DNA of 64,000 nt from Sediminibacterium sp. (GCF_019264485.1 NZ_JAHVAA010000004.1:220100-284099), one strand, 5' to 3'. Shown: positions 8,312 to 17,111, counted from the stretch's first letter. Notes: a model not told the origin generated them from the sequence alone. Translations and numbers: made by a program.

Positions 8312-9142
8312 CTACGCCATTACGGCGAGCATCGAAAGTAAACGTTCTCCTGCCTGCCTGTTGCCTCGTATCCTGATGTTTGTTTCTTCTTTTTTTATTC
8401 CTTTAGTGAAAAGGCGCCAGGCTATTTCACCCTCAATAGTGATGATATTTTCAGTTGTGGTTATATCTTCTACCTGTATCCATTTTTTTCCATCATGGTA
8501 TAAATGCCAGATACCACCAGCTTCTCCGGTTATTTCAAATGACAATACTTCATCTCTCTTCCCCGGAAAATTTCTGTAATGATGTGGCAGCGCACGCATC
8601 GATGTTTCTAAATGTGGATGATACCATTCCCTTTTATATAGTTCCTCTTCTCTTCCAACAGCGAGTCTTATCTGTTGCTGATGGTGCCATCTCTCAGTAT
8701 ATTCTCTTGCCCAATGAAACCAGTTAACAGATGTTTCTTCTCCGGCCCAGGCTACAGAAAATAATGCGTTAGCAAAAGGATCTATTGTTGTTAGGTAATC
8801 TGCTATTTCTTTATTGGTTTGTTTGAACAATTCAATCACCAGCTTCGGACTCATTCTTTTTGCCGCTTTAATCCAGTCAGCATTTAATTGATTGAGGTAA
8901 GCCAATAAATCATCATAGCTATTTATTATTCCGGGAGGAACACCAAAATAACCATCTCTGTGTATTGATAAGATCCTGATATTTCCATCCAGTAAATGCA
9001 ATAGCACATCTTCCACTTTCCATTTCGGCGCAATGGTTTGTTTTTTCCAGTCTTCCGGAGATAGGGTTTCCAATAACTCAACCAATTTCTGATCAAGTGC
9101 CGGAATACGATCGGCAATTAATATAGGAGCCGGCGGTTTCAT
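8312..9142 (-). CDS. DinB-like / maleylpyruvate isomerase-type protein
   Basis: 276-residue cytosolic protein. The first 160 residues look like the DinB/mycothiol-dependent maleylpyruvate isomerase four-helix bundle (VELLETLSPEDWKKQTIAPKWKVEDVLLHLLDGNIR; later WAREYTERWHHQQQIRLAVG). The paired histidines in H-LLDGN and ERWHHQQ are the expected metal ligands. The C-terminal third (GEAGGIWHLYHDGKKWIQVED...) resembles the small SCP2-like domain seen in TIGR03083-type proteins. Bacteroidota lack mycothiol, so a bacillithiol-like or other thiol may be used, or the activity may be unrelated. It lies downstream of nadA in the same direction but a hairpin at 9159-9241 separates them. Confidence 0.75.
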   Translation of the reverse strand: MKPPAPILIADRIPALDQKLVELLETLSPEDWKKQTIAPKWKVEDVLLHLLDGNIRILSIHRDGYFGVPPGIINSYDDLLAYLNQLNADWIKAAKRMSPKLVIELFKQTNKEIADYLTTIDPFANALFSVAWAGEETSVNWFHWAREYTERWHHQQQIRLAVGREEELYKREWYHPHLETSMRALPHHYRNFPGKRDEVLSFEITGEAGGIWHLYHDGKKWIQVEDITTTENIITIEGEIAWRLFTKGIKKEETNIRIRGNRQAGERLLSMLAVMA

Positions 9143-9158
9143 GTTAGAAAGGTATGAA

Positions 9159-9241
9159 AACAGAAGAACAGAGAAACAGATGAATATTCAACTTCCAACT
9201 ATTTGGATATTCGATGTTCCACATTTCTCTGTTCTTCTGTT
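9159..9241. repeat. Hairpin at the nadA 3' end
   Basis: Arms 9159-9176 and 9224-9241 are perfect 18-nt inverted repeats (word GAACAGAGAAA with AACAGAAG), starting 2 nt after the nadA stop codon. The 47-nt loop contains GAATATTC and GGATATTCGATG, words of the separate GAATATCG vocabulary seen at 32642 and 58577. Two vocabularies are therefore mixed in one element. Confidence 0.75.
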
Positions 9242-9243
9242 CT

Positions 9244-10251
9244 TTACCCTATCAGCCCTGCTGCTTTACTGATCTCCAGCATTCTGTCCATGGGTTTTTT
9301 GGCTGCGAGGCGAAGGGTTTCGTCCATATGAATTTCTGGTTGCTCGTACATCATACAGAGGTATAATTTTTCAAGCGTATTCAGTTTCATATGGGGACAA
9401 TCGTTACAGGCACAGTTATTATTGGGTGGTGCCGGAATAAATGTTTTATCCGGACTTGCCTGCTGCATCTGGTGAAGAATACCTGTTTCGGTGGCTACGA
9501 TATATTCTTTAGTACTGTCTGTTTGTGAATATTTTAATAACTGGGTGGTACTGCCAATATAATCTGCTACTGCCAACACCGCTTCTTCACATTCCGGGTG
9601 GGCAATTATTTTAGCTTGCGGATGTCTGATTTTAAGTTTGGTAATTTTTTCTAGGCTAAAAATTTCATGCACCATACAGGCTCCGTTCCATAATACCATG
9701 TCGCGGCCTGTTTTTTTAGCGAGATAAGCTCCCAGGTTTTTATCAGGTGCAAATATGATCGGCTGGTCCTTTGGAACGCTTTCTATAATTTTCTCTGCAT
9801 TCCCACTGGTACAAATGATATCAGACAGTGCTTTTATCTCCGCTGTGCAGTTGATGTAGGAGATTACAATATGATCCGGGTGTTTGTCTCGAAAGGCCTT
9901 AAACGGACCCGCTGGGGCACTGTCGGCTAATGAACAGCCTGCTTTCAGGTCGGGTAAAAGTACTTTTTTAGATGGGTTTAGTATCTTGGCTGTTTCTGCC
10001 ATGAAGTGTACGCCGGCAAATACGATAATGCTGGCATCGGTTTCGCGGGCTTTTTGGGCCAACCCAAGACTATCTCCAATATAGTCTGCCACGTCCTGAA
10101 TATCTGGTTCCTGGTAGTAGTGAGCGAGTATGACCGCATTTTTTTCTTTCTTTAGTCGCTCAATCTCGGCAAAAATATCCAGACGGGCATCTATTTCTAT
10201 ATCGAGGAAACCTTTTTCCTGTATTTTGTCTTTCGCTTCAGAAATGTTCAT
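9244..10251 (-). CDS. nadA: Quinolinate synthase A
   Basis: 335 residues from the ATG at 10251; a GTG two codons upstream is in frame but less likely. NadA condenses iminoaspartate with dihydroxyacetone phosphate to quinolinate in de novo NAD synthesis, using a [4Fe-4S] cluster. The three cluster cysteines are visible: Cys106 in KAGCSLADS, Cys192 in WNGACMVHE and Cys285 in CNDCPHMKL. The substrate motif [20 protein letters not shown] (41-60) is intact. No nadB or nadC lies alongside; nadD is about 6 kb away on the same strand. The gene diverges from ppiD across the candidate origin region. Confidence 0.97.
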   Translation of the reverse strand: MNISEAKDKIQEKGFLDIEIDARLDIFAEIERLKKEKNAVILAHYYQEPDIQDVADYIGDSLGLAQKARETDASIIVFAGVHFMAETAKILNPSKKVLLPDLKAGCSLADSAPAGPFKAFRDKHPDHIVISYINCTAEIKALSDIICTSGNAEKIIESVPKDQPIIFAPDKNLGAYLAKKTGRDMVLWNGACMVHEIFSLEKITKLKIRHPQAKIIAHPECEEAVLAVADYIGSTTQLLKYSQTDSTKEYIVATETGILHQMQQASPDKTFIPAPPNNNCACNDCPHMKLNTLEKLYLCMMYEQPEIHMDETLRLAAKKPMDRMLEISKAAGLIG

Positions 10252-10530
10252 AATCACGGTAATAATATTTAATAATACTTATTTATATAAATCACTTATT
10301 ACTATTAGGGCTGTGGATTTCGGGATAACTTACTTATCCCCATAGTGCAAAGTTAACTTGTAGAGGTTTATCCACCCTAATTAACATGTTTTTCCACGGC
10401 TTAACATTCCGGTAATATTAGAAAACAAGTATTTAACCCACATCAGTGAATAACCGAATACACATGAGTTTGTTTTCACTATCCACGTTTATTTCACTGT
10501 GCGTTAACATGGGGTAAAATGAGAAAAATC

Positions 10531-10557
10531 TCGGATGTCGGATGTCGGATGTCGGAT
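10531..10557. repeat. Short tandem repeat, 7-bp unit
   Basis: Almost four direct copies of TCGGATG inside the candidate origin region. The same word family (GATGTC, GGATGTC) forms the hairpin 100 bp to the right. Confidence 0.8.
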
Positions 10558-10656
10558 TTGAGGGTATTTGTTCGAGGAGTTTCCACATTTAAAACCTTAA
10601 AAAGCTCAGTTTTCCACCGGAAAACCAATTTATAAACAAGGGGGTGTGGATTTGTG

Positions 10657-10715
10657 GATGTCTGATCGCTGATGTCAGATGTATATTTCAAATCCGACAT
10701 CAGCGATCAGACATC
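10657..10715. repeat. Perfect 20-bp hairpin between divergent genes
   Basis: Arms 10657-10676 and 10696-10715 are perfectly complementary with a 19-nt loop; words are GATGTC and TGATCGC. Unlike most hairpins in the window, it is not at a gene's 3' end. It lies between divergent promoters, within the cluster of DnaA-box-like motifs. Confidence 0.75.
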
Positions 10716-10809
10716 TTAAATGTCATTTCCAAATTTCCAAATCCACAAATTTCCAAATTCGCGTTTGGCGAACCATTGTCCCGTCTGCATTAAATTAGGT
10801 TTTCCACAA

Positions 10810-10840
10810 TTTGTTCAAATGCTTTAATCCCCTATTTTTG
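10810..10840 (+). promoter_or_regulatory. ppiD promoter, TTTG-N19-TATTTTTG
   Basis: TTTG at 10810-10813 and TATTTTTG at 10833-10840 match the Bacteroidota primary sigma consensus with a 19-nt spacer. The predicted leader is about 40 nt and contains a GC-rich hairpin, CCGCC-GGGT-GGCGG (about 10846-10859), followed by TTTATTTATTA, which could act as a weak attenuator. Confidence 0.75.
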
Positions 10841-10888
10841 CCTCCCGCCGGGTGGCGGCTTTATTTATTATACCAATTAAACTGATTT

Positions 10889-12976
10889 ATGTCTGTTATT
10901 CAAAGAATTCGTGACAAAGGTGCCTGGATTGTTTTTGCCATTATTGCATTGGCCCTGATTGCTTTTATCCTCCAGGATGGTGTGGGAAGAGGCGGAAGTG
11001 CTTTTTCCAATTCATCTGTTATTGGTAAAGTAAACGGAGAAAAAATTGAGCGTCTTGATTTTGAATCAAAGCTCGCCATGCAGGAACGTATGTATGGTAG
11101 TCAGGGAGCACAACGCGATCAACTGATCGGTGCTTTATGGATGCAGGAAGTAGAAAGACTTGTGCTTACGCAGGAATATAATAAACTGGGTTTACAGGTT
11201 TCTCCCAAAGAGCTGAGCGATATTTTATTCGGACCTAACTCTCCACTGCGTCAGGAATTTACAGATCCTAATACCGGTGAATTTAAAGTGGCTGAAGCCA
11301 GACAGGCTTTTAACCAGCTTAAGAAGAGCACCAATAAGGAGCAGGTGGAGATGATCAATAAAGCTTATATAGAGCCTACGATTGAGCAAACATTAAGAAG
11401 TAAATACCTGGCTCTTTTACAACAGGCTTCTTATGTTCCTAAATGGCTGGTTGAAAAACAGCAGGCCGATAATAATGCCATCGCTAATATCTCTTACGTT
11501 TATATGCCTTATGCTGCAGTTTCTGACAGCGCGGTTAAAGTAACGGATGCTGATATTGCTGCTTATGTAAAAAAGCACAGTAAAGAATACCAGAAAGAAG
11601 AGGAAACACGCTCTATCAATTATGTTTATTTCAACGCTTCACCCAGTGGTGCTGATACTTTAAATACATTAAATCAGTTGATGAGCCTGAGAGAAGAGTT
11701 TGCCACTACCGATAATGTAAGTGCCTTCTTAACCAAAGCAGGAACTGAATTACCTTATTACGACAGCTATTTCAGCAAAGCAAGAATGCAGCAACCCAAT
11801 AAGGATTCTATTACCAGAACACCGGTAGGTACATTGTATGGCCCATACCAGGACGGCAGTAATTTTACAATCGCTAAAATGATTGCTGTTAAGAATTGGC
11901 CCGACAGCGCAAAGGTTCGCCATATCCTTGTTTCTACTTTCAACCCACAAACCAATCAGGTAATCAGACCCGACACACTGGCGAAGAAATTAATCGATAG
12001 CATAGAAACCGCTGTTAAAGGCGGTGCCGATTTTGCAGCATTGTGTTCAAAATATTCTGATGATGGAAACAAGAATACCGGTGGCGTTTATGAATACTTC
12101 CCACAAGGACAAATGGTAGTTCCTTTCAACGATTTTTCTTTTGATAAACCAGTTGGTTCCAAAGGGGTTGTAAAAACTGAATATGGTTATCATTATGTAG
12201 AAGTATTGGGTCAGAAAAATTTTAACCCCGCGTATAAAATTGCTTATTTGTCTAAACCCATTTTAGCAAGTAGTGAAACAGTGAGTGCTGCAAGTACAGC
12301 TGCTGCGCAATTTGCTTCTGCATCGAAAGGCAAAAAAGAATTTGATGCTACTTCATTAAAATCAAACCTTACTGTTCTCACAGCAGCAGATATTAAACAG
12401 AATGATTTTAATGTGAATGGAATCGGACAGAGCCGTCAGCTGGTTCGTTGGGTGTATGAAAATAAAACAGGAGATGTATCTGAGCCAATTGAAGTTGGCG
12501 ACCGTTATGTAGTAGCTATTGTTTCAGGTATCAATCCTGCCGGTACCATGTCTCCTGCAGATGCACGACCATTGGTAGAAGGATTTGTTCGTAATGAGAA
12601 AAAAGCAAAACAAATTCTGGATGGTAAATTCAAAGGCGCTTCACTTGAAGCGATATCTGCAGCCATCGGTTCTCCGGTACTGCGTGCCGACAGTCTGAGC
12701 TTCTCAACACCATTCCTGCCAAATGTAGGAAGTGAGCCTAAGATTGTAGGTGCGGCTTTCAATAAATCATTACAGGGTAAAGTGAGCGCGCCCATCGCAG
12801 GTTTAACAGGTGTGTTTGCGGTTAAAGTAGAAAGCAACAGCGCCCGTCCGGGAGTAATGGATGCTGAAACGATTAAACAAACCCTGATGCAGGGAAGCCG
12901 TGTAGCTGTATTCCGTGGTGTTCAGTCGCTGAAAACAGCAGCAGTTGTTAAAGACAACCGCTTCAAGTTCTATTAA
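10889..12976 (+). CDS. ppiD: Peptidylprolyl isomerase, SurA/PpiD type
   Basis: 695-residue envelope folding factor. One N-terminal membrane anchor (about residues 12-29, GAWIVFAIIALALIAFIL) places the rest in the periplasm, as in PpiD. The SurA-N-like chaperone region follows (INGxxI-type SVIGKVNGEKIERLDFESKL near 45), then a parvulin domain at about 340-450 (AKVRHILVSTFNPQ, GGADFAALCSKYSDDGNKNTGG, VVKTEYGYHYVEVLG). A second, degenerate parvulin-like segment lies near 600. It should assist outer-membrane protein folding, in keeping with the many SusC-type barrels encoded nearby. It has a good promoter at 10810-10840 and an intrinsic terminator at 12997-13026. Confidence 0.92.
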   Translation: MSVIQRIRDKGAWIVFAIIALALIAFILQDGVGRGGSAFSNSSVIGKVNGEKIERLDFESKLAMQERMYGSQGAQRDQLIGALWMQEVERLVLTQEYNKLGLQVSPKELSDILFGPNSPLRQEFTDPNTGEFKVAEARQAFNQLKKSTNKEQVEMINKAYIEPTIEQTLRSKYLALLQQASYVPKWLVEKQQADNNAIANISYVYMPYAAVSDSAVKVTDADIAAYVKKHSKEYQKEEETRSINYVYFNASPSGADTLNTLNQLMSLREEFATTDNVSAFLTKAGTELPYYDSYFSKARMQQPNKDSITRTPVGTLYGPYQDGSNFTIAKMIAVKNWPDSAKVRHILVSTFNPQTNQVIRPDTLAKKLIDSIETAVKGGADFAALCSKYSDDGNKNTGGVYEYFPQGQMVVPFNDFSFDKPVGSKGVVKTEYGYHYVEVLGQKNFNPAYKIAYLSKPILASSETVSAASTAAAQFASASKGKKEFDATSLKSNLTVLTAADIKQNDFNVNGIGQSRQLVRWVYENKTGDVSEPIEVGDRYVVAIVSGINPAGTMSPADARPLVEGFVRNEKKAKQILDGKFKGASLEAISAAIGSPVLRADSLSFSTPFLPNVGSEPKIVGAAFNKSLQGKVSAPIAGLTGVFAVKVESNSARPGVMDAETIKQTLMQGSRVAVFRGVQSLKTAAVVKDNRFKFY

Positions 12977-12996
12977 TAGTAACTGGAATAATATTG

Positions 12997-13026
12997 AAAA
13001 CCCCGGCAGAAAAACCGGGGTTTTTT
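12997..13026 (+). terminator. Intrinsic terminator of ppiD
   Basis: AAAACCCCGG (12997-13006) pairs perfectly with CCGGGGTTTT (13015-13024) across an 8-nt A-rich loop, followed by a T tract. It begins 20 bp after the ppiD stop codon. Confidence 0.9.
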
Positions 13027-13038
13027 ATTTCATCCTGG

Positions 13039-13058
13039 CCCCTAACTTAAGTCTGGGG
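13039..13058. repeat. ACTTAAGT-centred palindrome, degenerate copy
   Basis: CCCC-TA-ACTTAAGT-CT-GGGG is an imperfect palindrome followed by TAAAAAAGG. A perfect relative followed by TAAGATGGGTAAAAG is at 22395-22416. Here it sits just after the ppiD terminator and before DUF2480. Confidence 0.5.
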
Positions 13059-13133
13059 TAAAAAAGGAAGGATTTCGCAAACCGAAAGCCTGTTTCAGGG
13101 AGATATGGTAATTTTGTATTTCAAATTGAGTGT

Positions 13134-13640
13134 ATGGCAGATGTGATTATTAATAAAGTGGCAGAAAGCGGACTGATCAGTTTTGATCTGGAGAAATATT
13201 ATCCCTCTGCACCCAGAAAAATTTTCGACCTGAAAGACCATTTATTCATGGGTCTGATATTAAAGGAAAAAGATTTCCGTGCGGCACTGTTACAGACCGA
13301 CTGGAATGAATACAAAGATGCCGATGTTGCCATTACCTGTTCTGCCGATGCTGTTATTCCAATGTGGGCCTATATGCTGGTAGCCAGTTACCTCGAACCC
13401 GTTGCCAAAACAGTAATTGTAGGAACCGAACAGGAACTGATTAACCGGGAACTGTTAAAGAATATTGATGCAATTGATGTAAGTGAATTTACAGATCAGC
13501 GGATTGTGGTAAAAGGATGCGGAGATCTGGCCATCCCCGAAGCGGCCTATGTTGCCATTACAAAGAAGCTCCGCCCGGTAGCTAAAAGTATTATGTATGG
13601 TGAGCCCTGTAGTACTGTGCCTATTTTTAAAAAGAAATAA
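13134..13640 (+). CDS. DUF2480 family protein
   Basis: 168-residue cytosolic protein matching the Bacteroidota-specific DUF2480 family. Recognisable segments are FDLEKYYPSAPRKIFDLKDHLFMGLILKEKDFR (residues 17-49), an ITCSADAVIPMWAYMLVA block and VVKGCGDLAIPEAAYVAITKKL near 125, with Cys residues in CSAD, KGCGD and EPCST. The function is unknown. A TAATTTTG -7-like box lies at 13109-13116, 18 bp before the ATG, without a good -33 box. The gene converges with the S9 peptidase gene across a shared bidirectional terminator. Confidence 0.85.
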   Translation: MADVIINKVAESGLISFDLEKYYPSAPRKIFDLKDHLFMGLILKEKDFRAALLQTDWNEYKDADVAITCSADAVIPMWAYMLVASYLEPVAKTVIVGTEQELINRELLKNIDAIDVSEFTDQRIVVKGCGDLAIPEAAYVAITKKLRPVAKSIMYGEPCSTVPIFKKK

Positions 13641-13660
13641 GAAGACAGCTTCTATAAAAC

Positions 13661-13690
13661 AAAGAGCCGCTGAATTTTCAGCGGCTCTTT
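13661..13690. terminator. Bidirectional terminator between DUF2480 and S9 peptidase
   Basis: AAAGAGCCGCTGA (13661-13673) and TCAGCGGCTCTTT (13678-13690) are perfect 13-bp arms with a 4-nt loop. Their ends supply A/T tracts for both strands. It lies between two convergent stop codons. Confidence 0.92.
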
Positions 13691-13701
13691 CTATAGGTGT
13701 A

Positions 13702-16158
13702 TTATTTCTTTAGAAGTTTGTCGTTAAATAGTTTTAGTATCCGTTTGTATTCATCTGTCCAGCTGCTGGGTTCTACAAAACCATGATCTTCCATTGGATA
13801 CACCGCCAGTTCCCAGTTATCTTTTCCGAGTTCAATTAGTTTTTGTGATAAACGAACCACATCCTGAAAATGAACATTTACATCTACCATACCATGGCAA
13901 ATCAACAAATTGTTTTTTAGTCCGTTGGCAAAATTGATGGGAGATGATTTGGCATAGGCAATGCTATCATTAAAAGGCTCATTCAGTATATTCGATGTAT
14001 ACCCATGGTTATAATGTGCCCAGTCGGTAACGGGTCTTAATGCTGCACCTGCTTTAAATACATCTGGTGTTGTAAACAATCCCATCAGCGTAATAAAGCC
14101 GCCATAGCTTCCGCCGTAAATACCAATCTTTCCGGCATCTATACCATATTTTTCTGTCAGCATCTTTGCTGCATCTACATGATCATCCAGGTCCTTTCCT
14201 CCCATATGACGATAGATGCCCGTTCTCCAGTCGCGGCCATAACCACTGCTGGCGCGATAGTCGATATCAATTACTGTGTAACCCTGATCGGCCAGTAAAT
14301 TATGGAACATGTATTCGCGGAAATAGGAGCTCCACCAATAGTGAACATTCTGCAGATAGCCGGCACCATGTACAAATATTACAGCGGCCTTGTTTTTTTT
14401 CGCTTTAACCGGTTCATATAAACGAGCATAGATTTGTTGGCCATCGCGTGCCGGAATGGTAATCATCTGGGGATCTCTCCAGGCATAGGATTTAAACTCT
14501 TCCGAAACTGCTTTGTTAGTGATTTGAGTAACTGGTTTACCCACAGCATTCTCCTGTACAAATAACTCCCATGGTTTATTGCTGTAAGAATAACGATAGG
14601 CAATCCATTTTTCGTCGGGAGACATGCTTACTTCATAACCACCCGTTTTATCTGTAATTTTTTCTTTTCCGCTGCCATCTTTATTAATACGATACCAGTT
14701 TAGTTTACCCGGATGTTCTTCATTGGTCAACAGGTAAAAATGCTGGTTGTTATTACTGAGCGAAACAGACTGTACTTCATATTGCCCACCGGTGAGCGCC
14801 TTTTTAGCATTGGATTTCAGGTCGTACACATATAAGTGTGAATAGCCCGTGGCCTCACTTTGAAAATAAAACTGGCCTTCATCAATCCAGCCAAATGTGG
14901 CGCCGAAACCGCTTACGCCCGGGCCGCCAATCCATGCATTGTCGCGCTGACGATCGAGTAATTTCAGTTTGCCTGTTTCGGCATCGAGTTGCATGATCCA
15001 GCGGTCTTTGTTATCCTGTGAACGGATATCTACTATCGCTGCGGAACCCGTGGCGTTCCAATAGGGTCCGTTGATCATTACACCGCGAACGGGTGCACGG
15101 CGTGTACCAAATTGTTTTGGATAATCTTTTACATAATCAGGCTGATCCGTAATACCGGGAACAGAAATAGAGTCAACTACTACCGCAATGAGTTTATCTT
15201 TTGTTTTATCGAAAACAAAAAATTCATACCTGCCTAAGGGAGCGCCCACTTTTGTGCGTGCGGGAATATCTGTCGTAAAACCTGTTTCGGTAACATAATC
15301 CGGAACGATGGTGTTTTTACCGCCGGCCGGAGCAGTGTATAAACGATAAGTAACAAAACGTCCGTCGGGACTAATCTGTAAATTCTGTAATTGCTTCTCG
15401 CCAATACCAATCAGTTTAAGTGTATCTGTATCGCGGTTGGCACGGAGGAAATCAACCCGGGCATCTCTTTTTTCTTTTCTTTCTTTTAATACTTCAAATA
15501 GTTCTAACTGTTGGCTGCGTAACCAGGGTTCTTGTGTTTGTATACCTGATGTTGGTTGCACAGCTCTTTGCTGAATAATATTTCCACCAGCTAACCCTCC
15601 TCCGCCAAAACCACCACGACCACCGCCTGTTAGCGCTGCAGAAGTAACTACTGTTTCGGACCCCCTTGTAATATTGGTGAGCTGAAGTGTTACGCCGGAT
15701 TGCGTATTCCATCCAAACAGGTTCTGGTTGCGGTTATACACAACCCACTCATCGTTCAGAATAAAACGCGGACCAAATTCCTGTTCCTGCGTTTGGGTAA
15801 TGCGTGTTGTTTTATTGGAGGCAATATCTACCAAATATAAATCGCCGCGTAAGGCATAAAGCATTTTAGAGCGCTTGTCATTATATACTGCATTGTTAGT
15901 GGCCTGTGCCAGTTGTACTTCCTGTAAACTTGCTTTTGCGGTACTTGCCGAAGCAAGAGAGTAAACATAAACAGAGTCCGATATTTTTTTATCGGGGTTC
16001 CAGCTGAAATAAATCTTTTTACTGTCGGCACTCCAGAATGCATTGGAGGGAGAAGAGCCGATCCATTTCGGATCGCGCATAATTTTCTCAACAGTTAATT
16101 GAGCAGAAGCAGAGAAACCGGCCAATAAAAAGCCGAGGATAAGCAGTTTGTTTTTCAT
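13702..16158 (-). CDS. S9 family peptidase (prolyl oligopeptidase / DPP IV type)
   Basis: 818-residue exported serine peptidase that probably removes dipeptides or cleaves after proline in the periplasm. A signal peptide occupies about residues 1-19 (MKNKLLILGFLLAGFSASA). A DPPIV-N beta-propeller spans to about residue 560. The alpha/beta hydrolase domain has nucleophile Ser near 684 in YGGSYGGF, Asp near 757 in MVDVNVHFQD and His near 791 in EDHGFVEP. The usual GWSYGG is GGSYGG here, as in the acylaminoacyl-peptidase-like branch. A Gly-rich insert (GGGRGGFGGGGLAGG) near 175-190 lies in the propeller. The gene is monocistronic. Confidence 0.93.
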   Translation of the reverse strand: MKNKLLILGFLLAGFSASAQLTVEKIMRDPKWIGSSPSNAFWSADSKKIYFSWNPDKKISDSVYVYSLASASTAKASLQEVQLAQATNNAVYNDKRSKMLYALRGDLYLVDIASNKTTRITQTQEQEFGPRFILNDEWVVYNRNQNLFGWNTQSGVTLQLTNITRGSETVVTSAALTGGGRGGFGGGGLAGGNIIQQRAVQPTSGIQTQEPWLRSQQLELFEVLKERKEKRDARVDFLRANRDTDTLKLIGIGEKQLQNLQISPDGRFVTYRLYTAPAGGKNTIVPDYVTETGFTTDIPARTKVGAPLGRYEFFVFDKTKDKLIAVVVDSISVPGITDQPDYVKDYPKQFGTRRAPVRGVMINGPYWNATGSAAIVDIRSQDNKDRWIMQLDAETGKLKLLDRQRDNAWIGGPGVSGFGATFGWIDEGQFYFQSEATGYSHLYVYDLKSNAKKALTGGQYEVQSVSLSNNNQHFYLLTNEEHPGKLNWYRINKDGSGKEKITDKTGGYEVSMSPDEKWIAYRYSYSNKPWELFVQENAVGKPVTQITNKAVSEEFKSYAWRDPQMITIPARDGQQIYARLYEPVKAKKNKAAVIFVHGAGYLQNVHYWWSSYFREYMFHNLLADQGYTVIDIDYRASSGYGRDWRTGIYRHMGGKDLDDHVDAAKMLTEKYGIDAGKIGIYGGSYGGFITLMGLFTTPDVFKAGAALRPVTDWAHYNHGYTSNILNEPFNDSIAYAKSSPINFANGLKNNLLICHGMVDVNVHFQDVVRLSQKLIELGKDNWELAVYPMEDHGFVEPSSWTDEYKRILKLFNDKLLKK

Positions 16159-16234
16159 TCGTCTGGTTTATCGGATAAATCTATTGTATCGATTGGGGAT
16201 AGTGAAATGAATTTTACAAGCGGATAGAAAGGGT

Positions 16235-16267
16235 AGGCACAGAGAGTTACGGAAAATTTGTGTGCCT
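16235..16267. repeat. Short hairpin 3' of nadD
   Basis: AGGCACA (16235-16241) pairs with TGTGCCT (16261-16267) across a 19-nt loop containing GAGAGTTACGG. It lies 17 nt past the nadD stop codon and is weakly related to the CACAGAG word family. Confidence 0.4.
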
Positions 16268-16284
16268 TTGGGTGAAATCAATAA

Positions 16285-16854
16285 CTACTTATAATAATTA
16301 TTCCGCTCAATTTCTTCTCTCACTTTATCGGGAACGAGATAGCGGATAGATTTTCCTTCGCGGATATTGTTGCGAATCAGCGTAGCAGAAATATCGAGCA
16401 TGGGCGCATCGAGTATTTGAACGGATGCATTCCAGGTATCGGTAATATCGAAGCCGGGACGTTTATAAATAATGATGGGATATTCTTTCACCAGTAAATC
16501 GGCATTTTTCCATTTAGGTAAATTCTGAAAACCATCACTACCCATAATAATACTGAACTGGTGCTGCGGATATTTTTCGCGGAGATAGGTAAGTGTATCG
16601 ATGGTATACGAGGGGCGTGGTAATTTAAACTCAACATCAGCAGCGCGGATACGCGTTTCATCATCAATCGCCAGGTTCACGAGGTGAAGACGATCATATT
16701 CATTTAATAAACCGGCTGCTGTTTTAAAAGGATTTTGTGGAGATACCACCAGCCACACCTGCTGAATATTTGTCTGGTTCACCACATGAGAAGCAATGAT
16801 GAGGTGACCGGTATGAACGGGGTTAAAAGAACCAAAATAGAGTCCAATATTCAT
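16285..16854 (-). CDS. nadD: Nicotinate-nucleotide adenylyltransferase
   Basis: 189-residue enzyme of NAD synthesis that joins nicotinate mononucleotide and ATP to give deamido-NAD. The nucleotidyltransferase signature GSFNPVHTGHL (residues 8-18) with its two ATP-binding histidines is intact, as are the C-terminal ISxTxIR-type motif (DISATLIRNNIREG) and the substrate region PRPSYTIDTL. Length is typical. The gene lies 29 bp downstream of feoA in the same direction, so the two probably share a transcript. nadA is about 6 kb away on the same strand, so the pathway genes are dispersed. Confidence 0.96.
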   Translation of the reverse strand: MNIGLYFGSFNPVHTGHLIIASHVVNQTNIQQVWLVVSPQNPFKTAAGLLNEYDRLHLVNLAIDDETRIRAADVEFKLPRPSYTIDTLTYLREKYPQHQFSIIMGSDGFQNLPKWKNADLLVKEYPIIIYKRPGFDITDTWNASVQILDAPMLDISATLIRNNIREGKSIRYLVPDKVREEIERNNYYK

Positions 16855-16883
16855 CTAAACAATTGATAATCAATTTATTATGA

Positions 16884-17111
16884 TTATTTTGCATCTTCCA
16901 CAAAAATACTTCTTGCCTCACTTAACCTTAGGCTTAGGTGATAGCCGGCTACGGAAATAGAAATAGGATCACCCAGGGGTGCTACTTGTTCAACCTGAAC
17001 CAGTTCTCCTGGAATACAGCCCATTTCCATTAGCTTGATAAAGATCTCATCTTTTTCAAAAGAATTAATGACCGCTTTCTGACCCGCTTCTAAATCTGAC
17101 AATCGTTTCAT
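16884..17111 (-). CDS. FeoA-domain protein without adjacent feoB
   Basis: 75-residue SH3-like FeoA-domain protein, residues MKRLSDLEAGQKAVINSF onward with the family's MGCIPGELVQV turn near 31-41 and a C-terminal LSLRLSEARSIFV. FeoA normally assists the FeoB ferrous-iron transporter, but no feoB is adjacent: upstream is divergent ybeY and downstream is nadD. In many Bacteroidota feoA is fused or adjacent to feoB, so a separate copy may serve another partner or regulate something else. The start codon is the only plausible one. Confidence 0.85.
   Translation of the reverse strand: MKRLSDLEAGQKAVINSFEKDEIFIKLMEMGCIPGELVQVEQVAPLGDPISISVAGYHLSLRLSEARSIFVEDAK

Larger units (their letters stand above)
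10252..10888. other. Candidate replication origin (AT-rich block and DnaA-box cluster)
   Basis: 637 bp between divergent nadA and ppiD. Positions 10261-10307 contain only four G/C bases. From 10312 to 10808 there are about eleven matches with at most two mismatches to TTATCCACA. The best are TTATCCCCA (10334-10342), TTATCCACC (10368-10376) and TTTTCCACA (10800-10808). Others start at 10390, 10479, 10579, 10610 and 10739, and on the minus strand at 10312, 10319 and 10645. All nine genes to the left are on the minus strand; the right side is mostly plus. This matches replication-biased gene orientation on both sides of an origin. dnaA is not adjacent. This is inference. Confidence 0.5.

Noticed and set aside
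10494..10700. 68-codon minus-strand frame in the candidate origin
   Set aside because: It translates tandem and inverted GATGTC repeats; no domain or start signal.
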